NCBI RefSeq assembly: GCF_947500605.1
Contig: NZ_CANMSJ010000003.1
Location: 124,001-188,000 of the forward strand
From: an uncultured Lacinutrix sp.
GTDB lineage: Bacteria; Bacteroidota; Bacteroidia; Flavobacteriales; Flavobacteriaceae
Reading direction: 5' to 3'
DNA: 64,000 bases
The notes under the pieces are model-generated. The model worked only from the letters and a program-made list of their open reading frames with translations, did no database searches and was not told the DNA's origin. Position numbers and translations under genes: made by a program. Position 1 is the first letter of the stretch. Every line of letters begins with the position of its first letter. Shown here in pieces: positions 34,516 through 42,667 of the stretch.

Positions 34516-35047
34516 ACTCTTCTTTTTTTAATTCGTACCAATTAATCATTTCACTCTCAAAAGGAAATTGCTCTTTATAGTGTAAACCTATCTTTTTAAG
34601 AATCTTATTAGAGGCTGTATTTCCGGTTTCTGCAGCACCAACAATTACGTCTAGGTTTAATGTTTTAAAACCATAATCTAAAGATGCAATTGCAGATTCT
34701 CCTGCATAACCTTTATTCCAAAAACGTTCAATAAGTCTGTAGCCAACATCATAAAAATCTCTTTTATTACCCAAAGATTCTTTGTCTCCGGTATTAAACT
34801 TTAACCCAGACCAACCAATAAATTGCTTTGATGCTTTTTCGATAATAGCAAATCTACCAATACCAAGTGTTTTGTATTGGTGCAATATCTTTTCGATGTT
34901 TTGTTTTGCTTCAGCTTTTGTTTTAATGGGTTTTTTACCAAGGTATTCGTGTACATTTGGGTTAGAATCTAAGGCAAACATACCATCTAGATCTTCAAGT
35001 CTTATTTCTCGAAGTAAAAGTCGTTCGGTTTCTATATTAAAAGTCAT
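34496..35047 (-). CDS. GNAT family N-acetyltransferase (RimJ/RimL-like)
   Basis: A 183-residue GNAT protein. It begins with TERLLLREIRLEDLDGMFAL, typical of RimJ/RimL-type enzymes, and contains YDVGYRLIERFWNKGYAGESA (acetyl-CoA loop) and AAETGNTASNKILKKIGL. It acetylates an unknown amine, often a ribosomal protein N-terminus or a small molecule. It sits between the DUF6265 gene (1-nt overlap) and the zinc-ribbon gene (20-nt overlap). Confidence 0.93.
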   Translation of the reverse strand: MTFNIETERLLLREIRLEDLDGMFALDSNPNVHEYLGKKPIKTKAEAKQNIEKILHQYKTLGIGRFAIIEKASKQFIGWSGLKFNTGDKESLGNKRDFYDVGYRLIERFWNKGYAGESAIASLDYGFKTLNLDVIVGAAETGNTASNKILKKIGLHYKEQFPFESEMINWYELKKEEYAKRMS

Positions 35048-35541
35048 TATTGTTTTTTGTAGTTAAATTTTACTTCTTCAGTTTCACCGTTTTCTTCAAT
35101 AACAACGTAGATGTTAATTTCAGAATCACTTATTTTTTCGAAAGTAAACTTATCAAAATAGACTTTACTATCTTCAATCTTAACCAATTTAGCATCTACT
35201 GTTTCGTCCTTTTCTTCCCAACCTTTAAAGTCGTTTCCAAAATGTTTTAACTGAAAAATTAAAGAGTCATCAACCTGTCTAATACCTCCAAGTTCGTAAA
35301 AGACAACTTTACCATCACTAACTAATTTAAACGAAAACATCATAGAATCTCCAAGTGGCGGACTCCATATTTCTTCGGTAATTCCACCAAATGCTTCACC
35401 TAACCAACGACCTTCTATCCATGAAACTTCATTTAAAGTTGCTTTTGGAGATGTTCCATTTTTAGGAAATTTTAAAGTGTTTTTTTGTGCATAGCAACTA
35501 CTAAATAGTACGAGAGCTATTATTAAGGCTAAGTTTTTCAT
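35047..35541 (-). CDS. DUF6265-type secreted or lipoprotein
   Basis: A 164-residue protein with a lipoprotein-like signal (LIIALVLFSSCYAQK). The mature part (EVSWIEGRWLGEAFGGITEEIWSPP, SMMFSFKLVSDGKVVFYELG) matches the beta-barrel-like DUF6265 family. No activity is known. It is the first gene of a tightly overlapping three-gene operon with a GNAT and a zinc-ribbon protein, and is divergent from ssb. Confidence 0.8.
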   Translation of the reverse strand: MKNLALIIALVLFSSCYAQKNTLKFPKNGTSPKATLNEVSWIEGRWLGEAFGGITEEIWSPPLGDSMMFSFKLVSDGKVVFYELGGIRQVDDSLIFQLKHFGNDFKGWEEKDETVDAKLVKIEDSKVYFDKFTFEKISDSEINIYVVIEENGETEEVKFNYKKQ

Positions 35542-35706
35542 TTTGAAAATTATTTTTATGAAGATACAATTTATTCATTTACAAACGACAACAAACGTTT
35601 ACAATCGACATTAAATGCGTAAATACCGTTTAACGTTTGGAAGCTGTCGCATCTTTGCAGTGTTGAATTGAACTAATGAAATTCGGCATAATAAAAAACT
35701 TATCTT

Positions 35707-36042
35707 ATGAATACGTTAAGAAACAAAGTACAGTTAATTGGAAACTTAGGTCAAGATCCAGAAATTATTAATTTAGAATCAGGAAAAAAATTAGCAAGGT
35801 TTACACTGGCTACAAACGAGAGTTATAAAAACGCACAAGGCGAAAAAATTACAGATACACAATGGCACCAGGTTGTTGCTTGGGGAAAAACAGCAGATGT
35901 TATCGAGAAGTATGTTGTAAAAGGAAAGGAAATTGCTATAGATGGAAAATTAACAACACGTTCTTGGGAAGATAAAGATGGATTAAAACGTTATACAACA
36001 GAGGTTGTATGTAATGAGCTATTAATGTTAGGAGGGAAGTAG
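35707..36042 (+). CDS. ssb: short single-stranded DNA-binding protein
   Basis: A 111-residue OB-fold protein: NKVQLIGNLGQDPEI, RFTLATNESYKN, TQWHQVVAWGKTADVIEKYV and GKLTTRSWEDKDG are all typical of SSB. It ends at NELLMLGGK and lacks the glycine-rich linker and acidic C-terminal tip that recruit partner proteins. It is therefore probably a secondary, short SSB. The upstream region contains GTCGCATCTTTGCAG, a close match to flavobacterial promoters. Confidence 0.93.
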   Translation: MNTLRNKVQLIGNLGQDPEIINLESGKKLARFTLATNESYKNAQGEKITDTQWHQVVAWGKTADVIEKYVVKGKEIAIDGKLTTRSWEDKDGLKRYTTEVVCNELLMLGGK

Positions 36043-36068
36043 TTTAATCTCTAACTTATAAGTAAAAG

Positions 36069-36097
36069 AAAAAGGAGGCGCTATGCCCTCCTTTTTT
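36069..36097. terminator. bidirectional rho-independent terminator
   Basis: AAAAAGGAGG, loop CGCTATGC, CCTCCTTTTTT between the convergent ssb and DUF748-like genes. The arm overlaps the last 2 nt of the minus-strand gene. Confidence 0.9.
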
Positions 36098-37277
36098 AAT
36101 TTGCAGTGTCTTTATTTTCCTCTGCTTGTTTCTCCTTTTCTTTCTCCTGCTTTCTAAGTCTTCTTTTTTCTTTACGTGATAAATCGGAATCTATAAATGC
36201 ATCTTTATATTCTATTTCATCATCAATTTCTCCTTTAAAGGCACTAATCCAAGCATTTTTAAAAATACCACCAATGGTTGGTAATATTCCAGATTTAATA
36301 TTATTTAAATCACCTTCCATAGGAATTTTAGTTGCAATGGTATCTGTGCTTTGGTTTTTTAAAACGAATTTAAAAAAACCAACAAACCCTTCCCAAATAA
36401 CACCTAACACACCATCGTCTTTACCTATTAATTTAGAGTTTTTTAATAGCGGTTTCATATAGCCTTTAAAATAACCATCTGCTATGGCGATTTCGCTATA
36501 CAAGCCAAATTGTCCTTCTTCAAAATCAATACCACTATAATGCCTAGTAAACGGATTTAATGCTTTTACATCTGCATTTTCTAATGAAAATGAAACATCC
36601 ATATCTGGTATTTCTTTAACAATATTTACGTTTCCATTTAATTTCACTTCACCTCCACCTATAGAAATTGCTGTTGCTGTAATGGGAGAAGGTAGCACGC
36701 GTTCGTTCTCTTTTACATTTCTTAGGTTATCTGCTTTAAGATAAAGTGTGTTAAACTGTAAATCTATATTAGGATCTGTATTTAACTCCACATAAGCAAG
36801 TTTACCGTTGTTTATGGTAAGGTGGTTAATGTCTATTGGAACCAAATCTGTTAAAGCTTTAGTCCAGTCGTCTACATCTGGTTCTGTAGCTGCTATAGAT
36901 TGATCTTCTTGAACGTAAATTATTTCTGGATTAGACATTATTATTTCACTTACAATATGTCCGCTAAAAAGTGATTTCCATTCTATAGAAATATCTGTTT
37001 TCGGGAATTTTAAAAAAGGAATTTGCGTTTTTGCATTTACTTTATTTAAATACATACCATTTATTACATAAGCTCCTCGTATTAAAGAAATGTCTATGTC
37101 TTCTACTTGGCCGTAATAACCAGGAATTTCAGACAAAACTTTATTTACATTGTCTTTTACTATAATAGGTAAATATAGCCTTAGCGCTATTAAAATAAGT
37201 ATTAAGGTTACTGGTATAATGTACCTTTTCTTTTTAAGTCCTCTTTTAAGTTTGTTTTGTGATTTCATAATGTTCAT
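36096..37277 (-). CDS. DUF748/AsmA-like membrane-anchored periplasmic protein
   Basis: A 393-residue protein with one N-terminal membrane anchor (RYIIPVTLILILIALRLYLP). A long beta-rich periplasmic domain of AsmA/DUF748 type follows (VNKVLSEIPGYYGQVEDIDISLIRGAY, NHLTINNGKLAYVEL). It ends in a charged tail (RKEKRRLRKQEKEKEKQAEE). AsmA-like proteins are linked to lipid transport between membranes. M4 (37268) is an alternative start. It leads a run of minus-strand envelope-related small genes. Confidence 0.82.
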   Translation of the reverse strand: MNIMKSQNKLKRGLKKKRYIIPVTLILILIALRLYLPIIVKDNVNKVLSEIPGYYGQVEDIDISLIRGAYVINGMYLNKVNAKTQIPFLKFPKTDISIEWKSLFSGHIVSEIIMSNPEIIYVQEDQSIAATEPDVDDWTKALTDLVPIDINHLTINNGKLAYVELNTDPNIDLQFNTLYLKADNLRNVKENERVLPSPITATAISIGGGEVKLNGNVNIVKEIPDMDVSFSLENADVKALNPFTRHYSGIDFEEGQFGLYSEIAIADGYFKGYMKPLLKNSKLIGKDDGVLGVIWEGFVGFFKFVLKNQSTDTIATKIPMEGDLNNIKSGILPTIGGIFKNAWISAFKGEIDDEIEYKDAFIDSDLSRKEKRRLRKQEKEKEKQAEENKDTAN

Positions 37278-37283
37278 GGTATT

Positions 37284-37312
37284 AAAAAAGGCTCACAAAT
37301 GTGAGCCTTTTT
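37284..37312 (-). terminator. rho-independent terminator
   Basis: AAAAAGGCTCAC and GTGAGCCTTTTT pair around AAAT. It lies downstream of the 46-residue lipoprotein gene (minus strand) and directly upstream of the DUF748-like start. Confidence 0.92.
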
Positions 37313-37330
37313 ATAAAAGTTGCGTAGTAT

Positions 37331-37471
37331 TTAATCTACTGCATCTTCAATGTCGTCTGCAACATCTTCTACTGCATCCTCTACTTTATCTCCTGTTGAT
37401 TCTTCTCTACATCCTGTAAGCGTAATTGCAAAACAAAACATAACTAAAAATGTATATGCTAATTTTTTCAT
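37331..37471 (-). CDS. mini lipoprotein, 46 aa
   Basis: This frame is not in the ORF track. It encodes MKKLAYTFLVMFCFAITLTG followed by the lipid-attachment cysteine C21 and a short acidic tail with repeated EDAVEDV-type units. Its length, lipobox and adjacency to another small acidic lipoprotein gene (12 nt upstream) and to a terminator support it as a real gene. Such entericidin-like or stress-induced mini lipoproteins are usually membrane-associated; no specific function can be given. Confidence 0.8.
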   Translation of the reverse strand: MKKLAYTFLVMFCFAITLTGCREESTGDKVEDAVEDVADDIEDAVD

Positions 37472-37483
37472 GGTATTATGGTT

Positions 37484-37696
37484 TTAAGATTTTTCTTTGG
37501 TTTTTATTTCGTCATCAGTAATTTTCACCTTTTTGTCTTCGGTTTCCATTTTGATTTTGTCGTCTTTAATTTTTACTTCTGCACCTTCGTCTTTCATCTC
37601 CTGCATTACTTCTTCTTTTTCTGTTTGTTCTCTACAAGACATAAAAGAGGTTGTTAATACGGTAAGCGTAAGTACTGTAAATATTATCTTTTTCAT
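37484..37696 (-). CDS. small lysine/glutamate-rich lipoprotein, 70 aa
   Basis: A lipoprotein signal (LTLTVLTTSFMSCREQ) is followed by a highly charged, repetitive tail built from short VKIKDDKIKME-like units. The tail repeats a K-[IV]-[KT]-D-D-[KE] pattern three times and may form a coil or strand. It precedes the 46-residue lipoprotein gene and follows the DUF2383 gene, all on the minus strand. Function unknown. Confidence 0.8.
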   Translation of the reverse strand: MKKIIFTVLTLTVLTTSFMSCREQTEKEEVMQEMKDEGAEVKIKDDKIKMETEDKKVKITDDEIKTKEKS

Positions 37697-37718
37697 AGCT
37701 AATTTTTTTGCTTTATTA

Positions 37719-38177
37719 TTAATCTATTATGTCTTCTAGTTTTTTAACTGTATTTAAAGCAGATTTTACTGTTGTTAATTGAGACTGAATAATTGTTTTA
37801 ATCTCTGTATCTGTATTAAAGTTTCCTAACTGCTCTTCGTATTCTTTAACGCTTTCTTTTTCTCCTCTAATACACTCTTCCATTAAAGCTTCATCTGTAT
37901 TAGAAGTTAGTGTAGATTTTACGTTAATCCATCCTCTATGTAAGTCACCTTTTAAAGTTCCAGACGCTTTAGGTTCTGCATTATGTTTTCTAATTTGAAA
38001 ATCTAATTCTGTAGCAAAAGTGTTACGTTGTAGGGCTTTTTGTTGTAGCCAATTTTTTAGTGGTTCGCTTTGTGCTTTTTGCATCACTTGTTTATATCCA
38101 GCTTCTGCATCATAATTTTTTTGAAGTAAATCTTGTAATGAGTTTACTAAGTTTTGATTATTTTCTGTCGTTTTCAT
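37719..38177 (-). CDS. PA2169-type four-helix bundle protein (DUF2383)
   Basis: A 152-residue, fully helical ferritin-like bundle. LVNSLQDLLQKNYDAEAGYKQVM, LKNWLQQKALQRNTFATEL, GWINVKSTLTSNTDEALMEECIRGEKESVKEYEEQL are characteristic of the PA2169/DUF2383 family. Family members are often stress- or stationary-phase-induced, with unknown biochemistry. A diverged paralogue is encoded at 43830-44288. Confidence 0.92.
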   Translation of the reverse strand: MKTTENNQNLVNSLQDLLQKNYDAEAGYKQVMQKAQSEPLKNWLQQKALQRNTFATELDFQIRKHNAEPKASGTLKGDLHRGWINVKSTLTSNTDEALMEECIRGEKESVKEYEEQLGNFNTDTEIKTIIQSQLTTVKSALNTVKKLEDIID

Positions 38178-38243
38178 GTTGCTTGATTTTAAATGTTAAT
38201 ATGTGATCTAATTGTAAGTGTAAAATTTATTTAACGGTTAAGG

Positions 38244-38396
38244 TTAAACGCCTTTACCACCTATTAATCTTAATAGAATTGCAATTACTGCAATTACTAA
38301 TAGTATATGTATTAATCCACTTGCACTGTAGACAAAAAATCCTAATGCCCAACCTATTACAAGTATTACTGCTATAATATAAAGTAGTCCTCTCAT
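38244..38396 (-). CDS. Lmo0937-type mini membrane protein, 50 aa
   Basis: Not in the ORF track. The product MRGLLYIIAVILVIGWALGF...GLIHILLVIAVIAILLRLIG has two membrane spans with a short turn, matching the small Lmo0937 family. These proteins occur near stress genes in many bacteria and have no defined function. It lies in the DUF2383-DUF4142 cluster with 37 nt to the next gene upstream. Confidence 0.88.
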   Translation of the reverse strand: MRGLLYIIAVILVIGWALGFFVYSASGLIHILLVIAVIAILLRLIGGKGV

Positions 38397-38433
38397 GATG
38401 TTTGTTTTTAGTTGTTAGTAATTATTTTAATGT

Positions 38434-39009
38434 TTAGCTATTAGATTTTAAATTGCTAATTATATGCTTTGTCTTATTAAGGCTTTCATTAATTTTAGTA
38501 TCGGCCTTTACAATTAGTAGTTTAAACTCTTTGCTTTTTGTTGTTTCGTCTAGCTTATTTAATAAGTATAGCTGGTTTTTTATTTTAGATTTTAACTCGT
38601 TTAAAGCGTTTAATTTTGCTTCTTGGTCAACATCTGTTGTTTCTTCTATTATTAATTCAGAATGATTAGGTATCGTTATTAACTTGTTTGTTGCTACCTT
38701 ATTAAATTCTTTCGCAATTTCTATATGTGTTTTTTCTATTTTTTTAGCAAGTTTTAAAACACTGTCTTTTTCTGCTATTTTTTGTAATGATTTACTTAAT
38801 TGAATGACATCTTGATTGTCTTTAGATAGCATTACTAATAATTTAGCTTCATTTTGATTGGTTTTAATTTCTTCCTTTGTTGCTTCTGTTTTCTTGTTTT
38901 CTAAACCTTTGTTTTTTATTAATTCTTGACATGAATTGAAACTTAATCCAATCATTAATACTATAAAGAAGAATAAAACGGTTAATCGTCTGTTTTTAAA
39001 AAATTTCAT
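38434..39009 (-). CDS. DUF4142 lipoprotein
   Basis: The start is placed at M16 of the ORF-track frame because the signal peptide (RRLTVLFFFIVLMIGLSFNSCQE) begins there and a promoter-like CATCTTTG box (39041-39034, minus) lies between the two starts. The mature part is helical (KLLVMLSKDNQDVIQLSKSLQ, LAKKIEKTHIEIAKEFNKVA), as in DUF4142 four-helix ferritin-like proteins. These are often found with stress-related small proteins, as here. Biochemical role unknown. Confidence 0.85.
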   Translation of the reverse strand: MKFFKNRRLTVLFFFIVLMIGLSFNSCQELIKNKGLENKKTEATKEEIKTNQNEAKLLVMLSKDNQDVIQLSKSLQKIAEKDSVLKLAKKIEKTHIEIAKEFNKVATNKLITIPNHSELIIEETTDVDQEAKLNALNELKSKIKNQLYLLNKLDETTKSKEFKLLIVKADTKINESLNKTKHIISNLKSNS

Positions 39010-39033
39010 TTTTCTTTTGTTATTTTGATATTG

Positions 39034-39041
39034 CAAAGATG
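39034..39041 (-). promoter_or_regulatory. putative -7 box of the DUF4142 gene
   Basis: The minus strand reads GTTGCATCTTTGCAATATC, and CATCTTTG is a one-mismatch TAnnTTTG box. It resembles the region upstream of ssb (GTCGCATCTTTGCAG). It lies inside the longer ORF-track frame, which supports the shorter start. Confidence 0.45.
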
Positions 39042-39053
39042 CAACTGTATTCA

Positions 39054-39172
39054 ACTTTTTATGTTACATGATTTTTTGTATTGTTTACAGAATTATCATT
39101 TTGGTTATTTTTTCTGTATTAATTACACAACAAAGGTCTTACACAACAACACTTTTTATGTTACATGATTTT
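39054..39172. repeat. 22-bp direct repeat pair upstream of the DUF4142 gene
   Basis: ACTTTTTATGTTACATGATTTT occurs exactly at 39054-39075 and 39151-39172, and TTACACAACAA occurs twice between them (39123-39133 and 39139-39149). The rest of the 39055-39267 gap holds a terminator and no gene. The repeats flank the likely promoter region and may be regulator sites. Confidence 0.7.
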
Positions 39173-39219
39173 AAGTTAAGCTTATAAAATTCCAATATTA
39201 GCAGAGAATAGAGCATAAA

Positions 39220-39244
39220 AAAACCTTACTGTTAGTAAGGTTTT
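39220..39244 (-). terminator. rho-independent terminator of the histidine kinase operon
   Basis: AAAACCTTACT, loop GTT, AGTAAGGTTTT. It lies 24 nt after the kinase gene end on the minus strand. Confidence 0.88.
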
Positions 39245-39267
39245 ATATTGTTAAGTATGCTGTAGCG

Positions 39268-41052
39268 TTAGTCTATAGGAAGATAGACCGTAAATACGGC
39301 GCCTTTTCCAGGTTGGCCAGATGCAGTTATGTATCCACTATGGTTTTCTACTATTTTTTTGCAAATAGATAGTCCTATTCCTGTTCCAGAATATTCATCT
39401 TTATTGTGAAGTCTACTAAAGAGGATGAAAATTTGTTCGGCATATTGTTCTTCAAAACCAATACCGTTGTCTGTAAATGTTATTTTATGGTAGAACGGCT
39501 TTTTAGGTTTAACAATGTTTTCTTCATCTTCTGCATCAACAACTTTGTGTGTTATTACTATTTTAGGTGTTCTGCCTTCAGCTTTATATTTTATAGCATT
39601 ACCTAATAGGTTAATAAACAATTGCTGAATTTGAAAAGGTATAACCTTAATAGTTGGGAAGGTATCCGATGTTATTTCAGCATTTTCGGCAGAGATAACT
39701 TCGGCTAAATCTTGCTTTGCAGCTTCCAGTAAAAGGTTGATGTTAGACTCTTCAATTACTTTGTCTGCTTTATTAGATCTTGAAAACTGAAGTAAATCGT
39801 CTATTAACAAACGCATTCTAGTTGCTGCGTTTTGAATTCTATCTATGTATTTGGTGCCTTTACTAGAAAGATTTTCGGCCTCTTCGTCTTCTAGTCTTGA
39901 TAAAAACGTTTGGATTTTTCTAAGCGGTTCTTGTAAATCATGACTGGCAACATAGTTAAAAGAAGATAACTCTTTGTTGTTTCGTTCAAGCTCCATGTTA
40001 CGCTCTTCTAGTGCTCTAAAACTCATTATTTCATCTGTAATATCTGCAGTAGTACCTAATAGCACCGTATCGTTATCTTCATTAATTAAAGATTTTCCAT
40101 AAGCTTTAAGATGTTTAATGTTTCCGTTTTTGTGGACCACTCTATAATAGATATAAGGTAACTCTACGTCTTCCTTCATTTGCTCTACCTGTTCGCTAAG
40201 TTGCTCTGCATCTTCTGGGTGAACATAGTTTAGAAAGTTCTCTATTGTAGGTTTAAAAGATTGTGGTTGCTCTCCAATTAGTCTGTATAAGTTATCTGAG
40301 AAAGTAAAAACGTTATTTTTTACGTTCCAGGTCCAACTTCCATGCTTACTAACAATTTCTGACTGATTAGTAGATTCCTTAAAAATTTCTAATGCTTCGT
40401 TTGTTGCTTTAAGCTTCTTTATGTTTTTATAGATGTTATTGTAGGCAACATACATTAAAATTAAAGAGCAAAGTAATAATGAAAAAAGAAGCAATGGTGT
40501 GGCCATTAAATCGCTTTCATATTCGTTTTTACGTGTTTGTAAAATGTTGTTTTGTAGAGTGACAATGCTTTTAATTTTAGTACTAATGCTATCCATTAAG
40601 GATTTTCCAGTTCTAAAATTGGAAATAAAAGTAGGATCGTCTATATCGTCTTTAGGTAAAGAACTATAAGAGGTTTGAAATGCAATTAAACGTTTGTTTA
40701 TTAAACTATTTAATGCAATTAAATTTGTGTTTAAAAGTGTGTCGTTTCTGGTTAAAACCTTTAATTCTGCAAAACTATTATTTATTTTACTTCTTCCTGA
40801 AATGTACGAATCTAAAAAAAGAGAATCTCTAGTTATTATAAAACCACGTTGCCCAGTTTCTGCGTCTTTAAGGTTGGATAGTATTTGCTCAAGCTCAACA
40901 TTAACTTTGTAAGTATGTGTTACCATTTCTGAAGATTTAGTAACCTCTGTAATACTTCTATAGGTTAAAGCGCCAACAACAAGGATAACAAATGCACTTA
41001 GGTAGAGCATTGTCCTTAAAAAAGAGATGTTATTTGAGAGTGTTTTTATCAT
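39268..41052 (-). CDS. CHASE3-PAS hybrid-free sensor histidine kinase
   Basis: The 594-residue protein has a membrane span near 12-30, a periplasmic CHASE3 domain (DAETGQRGFIITRDSLFLD), and a second span near 190-207 (LLLFSLLLCSLILMYVAY). A PAS domain (about 230-345, ending GTTADITDE) and a coiled segment follow. The HisKA box is ASHDLQEPLRKIQTFLSRL and the ATPase domain has NLLGNAIKYKAEGR, DNGIGFEE and GTGIGLSICKKIVE. This is the phytochrome-like HisKA subtype. Its start is 3 nt after the stop of a response-regulator gene, so the two probably form a two-component pair. Signal unknown. Confidence 0.95.
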   Translation of the reverse strand: MIKTLSNNISFLRTMLYLSAFVILVVGALTYRSITEVTKSSEMVTHTYKVNVELEQILSNLKDAETGQRGFIITRDSLFLDSYISGRSKINNSFAELKVLTRNDTLLNTNLIALNSLINKRLIAFQTSYSSLPKDDIDDPTFISNFRTGKSLMDSISTKIKSIVTLQNNILQTRKNEYESDLMATPLLLFSLLLCSLILMYVAYNNIYKNIKKLKATNEALEIFKESTNQSEIVSKHGSWTWNVKNNVFTFSDNLYRLIGEQPQSFKPTIENFLNYVHPEDAEQLSEQVEQMKEDVELPYIYYRVVHKNGNIKHLKAYGKSLINEDNDTVLLGTTADITDEIMSFRALEERNMELERNNKELSSFNYVASHDLQEPLRKIQTFLSRLEDEEAENLSSKGTKYIDRIQNAATRMRLLIDDLLQFSRSNKADKVIEESNINLLLEAAKQDLAEVISAENAEITSDTFPTIKVIPFQIQQLFINLLGNAIKYKAEGRTPKIVITHKVVDAEDEENIVKPKKPFYHKITFTDNGIGFEEQYAEQIFILFSRLHNKDEYSGTGIGLSICKKIVENHSGYITASGQPGKGAVFTVYLPID

Positions 41053-41055
41053 AAA

Positions 41056-41502
41056 TTAAAAGCGTAGCAAAAAGTTTTCTTTATTCATACTATTGGTGTG
41101 GTATTGCCAATTAATGGTAACAACTTCTGATAGTACTTTCTTTAAAGTTTTAAAGTCGCTTGGCTTTTTTATGTAAATGTTTGCACCTTTTATAAATGTT
41201 TTCTCAATATCTTCTTCTGATGCTGATGTTGAGTAAATAGCAATAGCGATATCATTAAATTTTTCGTTTTGTTTAATTTCTCTTAAACATTCTAAACCCG
41301 ATTTTCTAGGCATGTTTAAATCTAAAAACAAAACATTTGGTAATTGTATACCATCTGTATTTAAATAGTCCATTAAGTAAACACCATCGTTAAATGTTTT
41401 TACTCTAGTGGTAATTTTTATTTCTTCGAATGCATCTGTAAAGAATAATCTATCATCCTCATCATCATCTGCTAAAATTATATTTATGTAATCTTCTTGC
41501 AT
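41056..41502 (-). CDS. single-domain response regulator (Rcp1-like)
   Basis: A 148-residue receiver domain: acidic pocket ADDDEDDRLF (residues 11-20), phosphoacceptor D61 in VLFLDLNMPRKSG, and the conserved lysine in NIYIKKPSDF. No output domain is fused. This class usually accepts phosphate from bacteriophytochrome-like kinases such as the one encoded 3 nt downstream. The upstream AraC-type gene is 5 nt away, so all three are co-transcribed. Confidence 0.95.
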   Translation of the reverse strand: MQEDYINIILADDDEDDRLFFTDAFEEIKITTRVKTFNDGVYLMDYLNTDGIQLPNVLFLDLNMPRKSGLECLREIKQNEKFNDIAIAIYSTSASEEDIEKTFIKGANIYIKKPSDFKTLKKVLSEVVTINWQYHTNSMNKENFLLRF

Positions 41503-41507
41503 GAACT

Positions 41508-42071
41508 CTAGTTGTTTTCTTGATTAAATGCTCTTCTTTTAGAAATAATTCGTTGAAAAGCAGAAGGCGTAATGCCTGTTGTATTTTTAAATTGAGTACT
41601 TAAATGCGCTACGCTAGAGTAATTTAGCCTAAATGCAATTTCGGTTAAACTTAAATCTTGTTTTATAATTAATTGTTTTGCAAATTCTATTTTTTGAAGA
41701 ATAATAAAGTTCTCTATAGAGGTGTAGGTTACTTCAGAAAATAAATTAGATAAGTAACCATAACTGTGTCCTAAAGTATCGGATAGATAAACCGAACTTT
41801 TAACGTTAACCGTAGTGTCTTCATTAAAAACCATGTCGTTAATTGTGTCCTTGATTTTTTGAACTAAGATGCTTTTTTGGTTTTCAACAACTTCAATATG
41901 ATATTTGCTTAAAGCAGTTTCAAGCTTATCTTGCTGATCTTTACTTATTTTGTTTAGCAGCTCTATTTCTCCAAAACCAACAGTTTTAAATTTAATATCG
42001 TTATCATTAAGTGTCTGCTCTAAAACTATTTGGCAAATGGCATTAAAATCGAATTTAAAAAACAATGTCAT
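41508..42071 (-). CDS. AraC-type helix-turn-helix regulator
   Basis: A 187-residue protein whose C-terminal 100 residues are an AraC helix-turn-helix pair (SYGYLSNLFSEVTYTSIENFII, LSLTEIAFRLNYSSVAHLSTQF, FKNTTGITPSAFQ). The N-terminal part is short (about 85 residues), and I see no known ligand domain. It is first in an operon with a receiver-domain protein and a CHASE3 kinase. It may be the transcriptional output of that phosphorelay, but no receiver is fused to it. Confidence 0.88.
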   Translation of the reverse strand: MTLFFKFDFNAICQIVLEQTLNDNDIKFKTVGFGEIELLNKISKDQQDKLETALSKYHIEVVENQKSILVQKIKDTINDMVFNEDTTVNVKSSVYLSDTLGHSYGYLSNLFSEVTYTSIENFIILQKIEFAKQLIIKQDLSLTEIAFRLNYSSVAHLSTQFKNTTGITPSAFQRIISKRRAFNQENN

Positions 42072-42131
42072 ATAATATATTTAGTTACAAAATTAAAGAT
42101 AATGCATGGTAGAAAATTAAATATAGTCAAA

Positions 42132-42494
42132 TTAGTTTTCAATTACAATATTGGTAATTTTTGCTGTGTTTGAAACAGTATACTTATTGGTGTTTTTATG
42201 TACAATCTCATCTAATGTAATCACTGCTTTTTTGCTTATTAAAACTACGTTATTGTTCATGTTTTTGCTAATCTTATAATGTGGTACTTTCACTTTTACA
42301 TCAAAATAAATATCTCCAATTTTTAAATCAAGAGCATGCTCTCTAGAAGAGCTACTATTAGATGTTGTTATAGCTGTAGTATTTTGTGTCATCTTTGCAT
42401 TATTATGCGTGTTAATAATACTGTTAGTAGACATAATTAACAATGGAGTAATACAAATAAATGTTATTAATAAAATTACTTTATATAGTTTCAT
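42132..42494 (-). CDS. small exported protein, function unknown
   Basis: The ORF-track start at 42602 is rejected. A TAACTTTG -7-like box (42535-42528, minus) lies inside that frame, and the residue-37 methionine begins a normal signal sequence (KLYKVILLITFICITPLLIM). The resulting 120-residue product has an exported beta-rich part (LDLKIGDIYFDVKVKVPHYK). No family was recognised. It is upstream of the AraC-type gene on the same strand, with a 60-nt gap. Confidence 0.6.
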   Translation of the reverse strand: MKLYKVILLITFICITPLLIMSTNSIINTHNNAKMTQNTTAITTSNSSSSREHALDLKIGDIYFDVKVKVPHYKISKNMNNNVVLISKKAVITLDEIVHKNTNKYTVSNTAKITNIVIEN

Positions 42495-42527
42495 AAGTCT
42501 GGTTTTGTTAGTTAAAGAGTATGGTAG

Positions 42528-42535
42528 CAAAGTTA
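42528..42535 (-). promoter_or_regulatory. putative -7 box for the small exported protein
   Basis: CAAAGTTA on the plus strand reads TAACTTTG on the minus strand, a perfect TAnnTTTG. It is 33 nt upstream of the revised start at 42494. Confidence 0.45.
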
Positions 42536-42667
42536 TGTTGCGTATTATTTTTACTATTACAGAATTTTTAAATGTTGTTATATAATTTAATTTTAAAAGC
42601 ATTTTTAAAAGCCATTTAGTAGTATCTTTATTTATGCTGTATTTTAAAATAAGCGCGTTAAATTTTT

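Noticed and set aside
37331-39172. CRISPR array or tandem repeat array in the low-complexity region
   Set aside because: Only two-copy repeats with unequal spacing are present; no regular spacer pattern and no cas genes anywhere in the window.
42495-42602. N-terminal extension of the small exported protein (ORF-track start)
   Set aside because: A TAACTTTG promoter-like box lies within it and the signal sequence begins only at the later methionine.
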